Source: Vulcanimicrobiota bacterium
Lineage (GTDB): Bacteria; Vulcanimicrobiota; Vulcanimicrobiia; Vulcanimicrobiales; Vulcanimicrobiaceae
Direction: 5' to 3'
Length of the DNA: 64,000 bases
Assembly (NCBI GenBank): GCA_003168375.1
Contig: PMSI01000001.1
Span: forward strand, 682,001 to 746,000
Shown here one piece after another: positions 59,096-64,000 of this stretch (position 1 is the first letter of the stretch; the number at the start of each line of letters is the position of its first letter). The notes below the pieces were generated by a model, which saw only the letters and a list, made by a program, of their open reading frames with translations, made no database searches and was not told the origin of the DNA. Made by a program: the position numbers and the translations under genes.

Positions 59096-59988
59096 CCGGG
59101 CGTGTTCCCGAGCGGGTTGAGCGGATACGTTCCGATCGCGGTGGTCCCGATGACGTAGCCGGGCGGCATCGCGACGTCCCAGTTGTTGACCGTCGCCATG
59201 CACGGCCGCCCGGGATCGAGGACCGTCCCGGTCGCGTCGCCGCCCGGCCACGACATCGCGTTCAGCTTGGCGGCGATCGTCGCGTAGACTTGCTGGTGGA
59301 TCGACATCGCCCCGTAGACGCCACCGGGACCGATGCCGTTCTGCGGGGCGCTCCAGTTGCTGCCGTCGAGATACTCGGCGAATCCGCTGGCCCACAGCGG
59401 CGCATTCGGCGAGCACCCCGCGTTCGCGCTGGGCTGGCAGTGATAAAGGAAGCGGAACCCGATGTGGTACGGCGGCGCGTTCCCGTCGTCGTTGAAGTAC
59501 GTCTTCTGCTTCGCGAAGTCGGCCGACGAGTTGTACGGGTTGCCGTCGAGCTCGAAGCCGACGCCGGAGACCATCATGTTGGCTTCGATCACGCCGCTCG
59601 AGAGGGAGGTCTTGGGCAGGATCATGCCGATCCCGACCCCGTTGTTGGTGATCGTCGCCTGGGTGTGCGTCGGCCGGACGACCTGCGCCCCGCCGTGCCG
59701 GTTCGACGAAGCGGCGACGTTGTAGTCGACGTCGACGCTCGTCGCGTCGGGCTGCGAAGACTGCACGTTGACCGTCGCGTTCTGCGCGACGGTCGGAAAC
59801 GGTCCGGCGATCGCGGCGTTCGGATCGTTGCCGAGCACGGAAGCATGCGCGGCGACGAACGCCGCACCGTCCCCGCCGAGCTGCGCCAGCCCGATGAGGC
59901 CGAGCTCGAAGGTGCCGAACAGCAGCGTCAGGACAACGCCGAGAACCACTGCGGTCTCGGGGACCGCCGCTCCCCGAGAGCCTCTCAT
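59086..59988 (-). CDS. TadE-like pseudopilin
   Basis: 300 residues. SRG-AAVPETAVVLGVVLTLLFGTFELGLIGLAQ: Gly at -1 and Glu at +5 of a prepilin-type site, then one hydrophobic helix. The exported body has no known domain, with several Cys and many Asn/Gly. Overlaps the minor pilin stop (ATGA). Confidence 0.8.
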   Translation of the reverse strand: MRGSRGAAVPETAVVLGVVLTLLFGTFELGLIGLAQLGGDGAAFVAAHASVLGNDPNAAIAGPFPTVAQNATVNVQSSQPDATSVDVDYNVAASSNRHGGAQVVRPTHTQATITNNGVGIGMILPKTSLSSGVIEANMMVSGVGFELDGNPYNSSADFAKQKTYFNDDGNAPPYHIGFRFLYHCQPSANAGCSPNAPLWASGFAEYLDGSNWSAPQNGIGPGGVYGAMSIHQQVYATIAAKLNAMSWPGGDATGTVLDPGRPCMATVNNWDVAMPPGYVIGTTAIGTYPLNPLGNTPGCS

Positions 59989-60164
59989 GGCCCGCTTTGG
60001 GACGCCGTGAGCTTGTCCGAGACGTTGTTGAGCGTCGCGGAGACGGCCTCGTAGACGTGCTGCAGGCCCACGATCGCGACGACCGCGATCAGGGCCAGCA
60101 CGAGCGCGTACTCGGTCAGCGATGCCGCGTCTTCATCACGCAGCATCGCGACGAATGGGGTCAT
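59985..60164 (-). CDS. Minor Flp-type pilin (59 aa)
   Basis: MTPFVAMLRDEDA then ASLTEYALVLALIAVVAIVGL, a typical Flp pilin helix with EY at +5/+6. The residue before the cleavage site is Ala instead of Gly. It starts inside the secretin stop (ATGA) and ends inside the next start. Compare the major pilin at 62458-62631, which has Gly. Confidence 0.85.
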   Translation of the reverse strand: MTPFVAMLRDEDAASLTEYALVLALIAVVAIVGLQHVYEAVSATLNNVSDKLTASQSGP

Positions 60165-61603
60165 CGGCTGATCACCTCGGGGGTCAGGATGAAGACGACG
60201 TCGGTCTCGGACTTCTGATAGCGCGTCGAGCGGAAGAGCTTGCCGAGGATCGGCAGATCGCCGAGCCCCGGGATCTTGTCGACGTTGCGCGTCTCTTGCC
60301 GGCGGAGCAGCCCGGCCATCACGATGCTCTCGCCGGATTTCGTCACGACGTCGGTGGTGATGCGGCTGGTCTTGAACGCGGGGAGGATGATGCCACCCGC
60401 CGTGACCCCGTTTTGGAAGTCGAGATCGCTGACCTCGGGCGTGATCTTCGACTCGACGCCGCCGTCCGGCAGGATCGTCGGCGTGACGTTGAGCCGAACG
60501 CCGTATTCCTTGAACTGAACGGTGACGGCGCCGAGGCCGGTCGAGACGACGTACGGCACCTCGCCACCGACCAGGAACTTCGCTTCGGCGCCCGGCATCG
60601 CGACCAGCTCCGGCGACGAGAGCACGCGCGCGTTCCCGTTGCGGATCAGCGCGTCGATCGTCGGCGCGAGGAAGGCCGCGCGGATGAAACGTCCCTTTAT
60701 GATGTTGAGGGCCTGGCTGGTCGCGGAATTGGCGGTCGTCTGGCCGTTCGGACCCGTCGCTCCGGGGTTGTCGAAGAACGGGAAGAGCGGGTCACCGTAC
60801 GCGATGTTTCCGCTCGGATCGACGGCGGCGCTTTGCAGTCGCAGGCCGATTTGTGAGAGCGCGGTGCGGTCGACCTCGAGGATGGAGACGTGGGTATTGA
60901 CCTGCTGCGTCACGTCGAGGACGAGACGGTCGACCAGTTTGCCGTCGACGGCGAGGTTCGCGCCGGCGAACCCGCGGACGCGCTGCAGCACTGCCTCGGC
61001 GGCGGCCCGGTCGCGGACCCGGCCGCTGACGATCACGTTGCCCTTGGTGTCGTAGTCCACGCGCACGTCACGCGCGCCGGTGTCGCGCGCCAGCTCGTTC
61101 TGAATCGCGCCGAGCGGGCGCGAGACCGTCACGGCGTTGACGATGTCGTACTTCTGGTTCTTGGCGAGCAGGCTGAAGCGCCCGAGCACGTCGCCGATGT
61201 GGTTGGCGCGCCCCTGGTCGGCGACGTCGCCTTTGACGACGAGCGCGCGCCCGATCGGCTCGATCGTGACGCCGGGCTCGCCGAGCGTCGTGCGCAGCAT
61301 CTGCGCGAGATCGTCCAGGGTTTGCTCGGTGACGGTCACGTCGTACTCGCGCCGGCCGCCGTTGGCCCACACGAGCAGGGTCGTATGACCTGGGCCTTTC
61401 GCGTTGACGATCACTTGCGAGGTACCGACCGGAACGACGCCGGCGATCCGGCCGTCACCGACCGCGACACGGGTGAGTCCCGGCGCCTCGATCGTCGTCG
61501 AGCGCCCTGACGGGAGCGAGATCGCTGCGATTGGCTGCGCAAACGCCGGAGCGGCGATCGCGAGCGACGCGACGATGGACGGAAGGAAGGCGAGCGGTTT
61601 CAT
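60161..61603 (-). CDS. cpaC: Tad pilus secretin (CpaC/RcpA)
   Basis: 480 residues: signal peptide (about 1-22), N-terminal pilus-secretin domain (residues about 25-120), a BON-like part (DTGARDVRVDYDTKGNVIVSGRV), and the secretin core (VLSSPELVAMPGAEAKFLVGGEVPY... VKLNVTPTI-like segment, MAGLLRRQETRNVDKIPGLGDLPILGKLF). It forms the outer-membrane channel for Flp pili. First gene of the minus-strand Tad set. Confidence 0.93.
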   Translation of the reverse strand: MKPLAFLPSIVASLAIAAPAFAQPIAAISLPSGRSTTIEAPGLTRVAVGDGRIAGVVPVGTSQVIVNAKGPGHTTLLVWANGGRREYDVTVTEQTLDDLAQMLRTTLGEPGVTIEPIGRALVVKGDVADQGRANHIGDVLGRFSLLAKNQKYDIVNAVTVSRPLGAIQNELARDTGARDVRVDYDTKGNVIVSGRVRDRAAAEAVLQRVRGFAGANLAVDGKLVDRLVLDVTQQVNTHVSILEVDRTALSQIGLRLQSAAVDPSGNIAYGDPLFPFFDNPGATGPNGQTTANSATSQALNIIKGRFIRAAFLAPTIDALIRNGNARVLSSPELVAMPGAEAKFLVGGEVPYVVSTGLGAVTVQFKEYGVRLNVTPTILPDGGVESKITPEVSDLDFQNGVTAGGIILPAFKTSRITTDVVTKSGESIVMAGLLRRQETRNVDKIPGLGDLPILGKLFRSTRYQKSETDVVFILTPEVISR

Positions 61604-61717
61604 CCGCGTTCGTTCTGCCCGCGCGAGGGGCGTTAACGCGTCAACGTCCCGTCAACGGTCGGTAAAAGTTCCCACGTTCACGCGAGACCAAGGTCCTAGT
61701 GACGGTATGACCCCGGC

Positions 61718-62431
61718 GTGACTCTCTCGATGCGGCACCTCGCCGCGACGCTTGTTGCGACGGCGCTCCTGGCCACTCCGGCTACCGCCCACACCGGAAC
61801 CCCGCTGATGCGGGTGGCCGAGGGGGCGGGCTACGTCTATGCGTGGTCGGCGTCCGCATCAGAGGTCACGCTCTCGCGCCCTGGACTCACGATCGTCCTC
61901 CGACCCGGCAACCGCCGGTACGAGATCAACGACCGCGTGGCGTACGCCAGCGAAGCACCCGTCTACGAGAACGGCGACCTGTTCGTTCCCGCCGACGTGG
62001 TGAATCAGCTGCGCGTACTTGCCGGACGCAACCCGGATGCGCGTGCCATGGAGGGCGCGCGCACCGGATCCGTCTCCACGCCCGCGACGGTGAGCGGTTC
62101 GCTCACGATCACGGCGCGCATGGCGACGGGTCGCGATGCGATCGTGGTCGACGGGATGGCACCTGCTTCCGTGCCCGTGACCCTCACACTCGTCGGTTCG
62201 ATCTCACGCGATCTTCCGGATGTGCTGCTGCGGCGGGTGACCTTGCAGACTGACGGCACGTTCCACGCGACGATCACCGTCGCACCGGCGATGCCTCGCG
62301 GCAGCTACGTCACCGTTACGGCGACCTCGCTGCCCGGGGTGTCCCCCGCCTCAGCGCGGGTCGTCATCGCCGCGCCGAACCCCGGCATCGACTCAGACCT
62401 CTTCGATCATCTCCCTAAAGACCCTAAGTGA
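61718..62431 (+). CDS. Exported stalk-domain-like protein
   Basis: 237 residues: signal peptide (about 1-25), a segment resembling copper amine oxidase N-terminal/stalk domains (LRPGNRRYEINDRVAYASEAPVYENGDLFVPADVV), then an Ig-like beta domain. Sits between the secretin and the major pilin genes and may be a Tad accessory or cell-wall protein. Start GTG 61718 or ATG 61730. The 114-bp gap before it holds no clear promoter. Confidence 0.65.
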   Translation: MTLSMRHLAATLVATALLATPATAHTGTPLMRVAEGAGYVYAWSASASEVTLSRPGLTIVLRPGNRRYEINDRVAYASEAPVYENGDLFVPADVVNQLRVLAGRNPDARAMEGARTGSVSTPATVSGSLTITARMATGRDAIVVDGMAPASVPVTLTLVGSISRDLPDVLLRRVTLQTDGTFHATITVAPAMPRGSYVTVTATSLPGVSPASARVVIAAPNPGIDSDLFDHLPKDPK

Positions 62432-62457
62432 CGAAACCGTCCGTGAAGGAGCTCTCC

Positions 62458-62631
62458 GTGACCACTACGTTCCTCGACATGCTCAAGGACGACGAAGGCG
62501 CGACCCTCGTCGAATACGGCCTCGTCGTCTCTCTCATCGCGGTTGCAGCGATCGTCGCCATCGGCGCGCTCGGCACCAAGGTGAGCGATACGTTCAACGC
62601 CATCGCCACAAAGATCACTCCGCCCTCGTGA
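62458..62631 (+). CDS. Major Flp-type pilin (57 aa)
   Basis: MTTTFLDMLKDDEG then ATLVEYGLVVSLIAVAAIVAIGALG. Prepilin cleavage after Gly14, Glu at +5 and Tyr at +6, the defining Flp motif. GTG 62458 has AAGGAG with 6-bp spacing, better than the upstream in-frame GTG at 62428. Directly followed by the prepilin peptidase (GTGA overlap). Confidence 0.93.
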   Translation: MTTTFLDMLKDDEGATLVEYGLVVSLIAVAAIVAIGALGTKVSDTFNAIATKITPPS

Positions 62632-63113
62632 TTCCGCCGTTCGTCCCGATCCTCGCCGCAGCCGCGGTCGTGGCTGCGGCGAGTGACGTGCGTGCACGCA
62701 AGATCCCGAACGCGCTAACCGGCGCGCTCGCGATTGCGGGCGTCGCCGTCGCCGGGACGACCGGAGGACTCCTTGGTGCTGGGACCGCTCTGGCGATCCT
62801 CACCGTTCTCCTCGCAGCCGGCACCTACGCGTTCGCGCGCGGTTGGTTCGGAGGCGGCGACATCAAGTTGCTCGCAGCAGGATGCTGCGGGTTGACTCCC
62901 GCCCTCGCGGCGGACTTCTTGATCTACACGGCGCTCTGCGGGGGACTTCTCTCGCTCTACGCGCTCGCGACGTCGCAAAGGATGGTGACCTCGCTGATCA
63001 CTCGGCAGCTCCCGCAAACCGGCGAACGGCTTCCCTATGCCGTCGCCGCGACCGGTGGCGCCCTCTCCCTGTGGGTGGCACTCTTATGTCCCGCGTTCTT
63101 GCTCGTCCGCTAG
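62628..63113 (+). CDS. cpaA: Prepilin peptidase (CpaA/TadV)
   Basis: 161 residues, about four membrane helices. The two catalytic aspartates appear in ASDVRARKIPN and GGGDIKLL, as in aspartic prepilin peptidases. It would cleave the Flp pilins and TadE/TadG-like proteins encoded nearby. Overlaps the next gene by 28 bp. Confidence 0.92.
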   Translation: MIPPFVPILAAAAVVAAASDVRARKIPNALTGALAIAGVAVAGTTGGLLGAGTALAILTVLLAAGTYAFARGWFGGGDIKLLAAGCCGLTPALAADFLIYTALCGGLLSLYALATSQRMVTSLITRQLPQTGERLPYAVAATGGALSLWVALLCPAFLLVR

Positions 63114-63982
63114 ACACGCGAACGATAGCACTCTCGGTCGCCGGTCTTCTCGCAGTCGGTACCGGCGTTCTGACCTACAACTACCTCGCAGCGGTCGGCC
63201 ATACGACGGCCCCGGTGGTGCAGCGCACGATCCTGGTCGCCGCGCGCACGATCCCGGCGCGTACGACGATCACCGACGCCATGCTGACGCGCGTGTCGCG
63301 TCCCGCGGACGCAGTCGACCCCGACGCGATGGTGGTCCCGGCCTCGGCGATCGGCTCGATCGCGATGAACGAGATCCCGGCCGGGAGCCAGATCACCGCG
63401 TCCAAACTCGTGCACTACTCGGTCGCCGGCCTTCCCGGCCGCGTCCACGTCGGCATGCGCGCCGTCTCGATCGCACTCGACCGCGTCAAAGGCGTCTCGA
63501 ACCTGATCCAGGCCGGCGACAAGGTCGACGTGATCGCGGCAACCGTGCCGCGCAACGACGCCGTGCCGAAGGCGGTCACGATCATCCGCGGCGCAACGGT
63601 GCTCTCCGTCGGCACGATGACCGAGCCCGGCGCAACGCCGGCGCCCGACGCCGCGGGGCAGCCGCAGCAGTTCTTGACCGCGACGCTCGAGGTGACGCCC
63701 AAGCAGGCCGACCTCCTGACGCTTGCCGACGTCAACACGATGCTGCGGCTCGCGCTGCGCTCTCCGAAGGAAAGCCAGCGCAGCCAGCCGGTCGAAAAGC
63801 TCGTGTTGAACGGAAGCGCTCAGGCGCAGCGCGCCGAGGCGCCGCTCTCGCCGATGCAGCAGCTGATGCCGCTCCTGGCGCCGCGGCTTCCGGTCGCGCA
63901 AGCGGCGCCGCAGGCAAAACCGGTCTCGCCGGTCGCGGTGATCGACGGCGACAAGATCGTCCAGCCCGGCACGGCGCACTGA
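63086..63982 (+). CDS. cpaB: Flp pilus assembly protein CpaB (RcpC)
   Basis: 298 residues: N-terminal membrane helix (about 14-35), then a SAF domain (ARTIPARTTITDAMLTRV... EIPAGSQITASKLV) and the RcpC/CpaB domain (GMRAVSIALDRVKGVSNLIQAGDKVDVIA, TATLEVTPKQADLLTLAD). Periplasmic partner of the secretin. Ala/Pro-rich end. Confidence 0.93.
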   Translation: MSRVLARPLDTRTIALSVAGLLAVGTGVLTYNYLAAVGHTTAPVVQRTILVAARTIPARTTITDAMLTRVSRPADAVDPDAMVVPASAIGSIAMNEIPAGSQITASKLVHYSVAGLPGRVHVGMRAVSIALDRVKGVSNLIQAGDKVDVIAATVPRNDAVPKAVTIIRGATVLSVGTMTEPGATPAPDAAGQPQQFLTATLEVTPKQADLLTLADVNTMLRLALRSPKESQRSQPVEKLVLNGSAQAQRAEAPLSPMQQLMPLLAPRLPVAQAAPQAKPVSPVAVIDGDKIVQPGTAH

Positions 63983-63986
63983 CGCC

Positions 63987-64000
63987 ATGAAGGGAACGAT
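63987..64000 (+). CDS. Start of next Tad gene (window edge)
   Basis: ATG AAG GGA ACG after the cpaB stop with 4-bp spacing; only four codons are present. From locus order, a secretin-associated or CpaE-type ATPase gene is likely. Confidence 0.35.

Noticed and set aside
1-64000. CRISPR arrays, tRNA, rRNA, insertion sequences or prophage
   Set aside because: No regularly spaced repeats, cloverleaf-like GTTCGA-loop genes, transposase motifs or phage structural genes were seen on either strand.

Overview
The window is 64 kb of very GC-rich bacterial DNA. Genes are tightly packed and often joined by ATGA/GTGA stop-start overlaps. I see no rRNA, tRNA, CRISPR array, transposase or phage gene. Class I PHA synthase, a ba3-type oxidase, an aerobic benzoyl-CoA (box) pathway and a Tad pilus locus point to a free-living aerobic heterotroph of soil or rock. 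An uncultured-lineage phylum such as Eremiobacterota/Vulcanimicrobiota (WPS-2) is my guess from this gene content and composition. It is not demonstrated.

1-11.7 kb holds respiration and metal-handling genes. A truncated OmpR-type regulator (-) faces a ba3-type cytochrome c oxidase operon (subunits IIa, II, I, then a CusF-SCO copper chaperone and a flavin-fold protein). A minus-strand operon follows, with a stand-alone CuA domain protein, a Cyc2-like monoheme cytochrome-porin fusion and three small SRPBCC-like proteins. It is divergent from a tri-heme cytochrome c. Similar inverted repeats precede both electron-transport units. A methyltransferase, a membrane protein, two YkgJ-type cysteine-cluster proteins and an exported protein complete the region.

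11.7-19.7 kb holds a RiPP-type radical SAM enzyme without a visible precursor, an Ogt repair protein, a small DNA-binding protein, and a three-gene nitrile hydratase/thiocyanate hydrolase-like set with a split beta subunit and a Co-type CTLCSC metal site. A FecR/DUF6600 envelope protein and PhaC follow.

19.7-29.2 kb is the most unusual region. Eight genes all overlap at their stop/start junctions: class I HMG-CoA reductase, UbiA-like prenyltransferase, PEP-synthase-like dikinase, BtaA/DUF3419 aminocarboxypropyltransferase-like protein, SEC59/VTE5-like lipid kinase, GNAT-like protein, acyl-adenylating ligase and alpha/beta hydrolase. I infer an undescribed lipid or isoprenoid-conjugate pathway.

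29.2-46.6 kb is aromatic-acid and acyl-CoA catabolism. It has benzoate-CoA ligase, BoxD, a BoxR/BzdR-type regulator, BoxC, BoxB, a thioesterase and a solute-binding protein, but no BoxA. A three-gene sulfotransferase/glycosyltransferase/acetyltransferase cassette sits between boxR and boxC. A CitE-like lyase, CaiB-type CoA-transferase, acyl-CoA dehydrogenase and MaoC hydratase follow, with a GT39 membrane protein among them.

46.7-57.4 kb holds a DEAH helicase, a peptide-binding protein, a DUF885 peptidase, an alcohol dehydrogenase, a DUF1232 protein, a phosphodiesterase with an attenuator-like leader, a 3-hydroxybutyrate dehydrogenase-like SDR and a NatAB-like ABC exporter. 57.4-64 kb is a Tad/Flp pilus locus. 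Secretin, a minor pilin and three pseudopilin-like genes lie on the minus strand. A stalk-domain protein, the major Flp pilin, prepilin peptidase and CpaB lie on the plus strand and run off the window.
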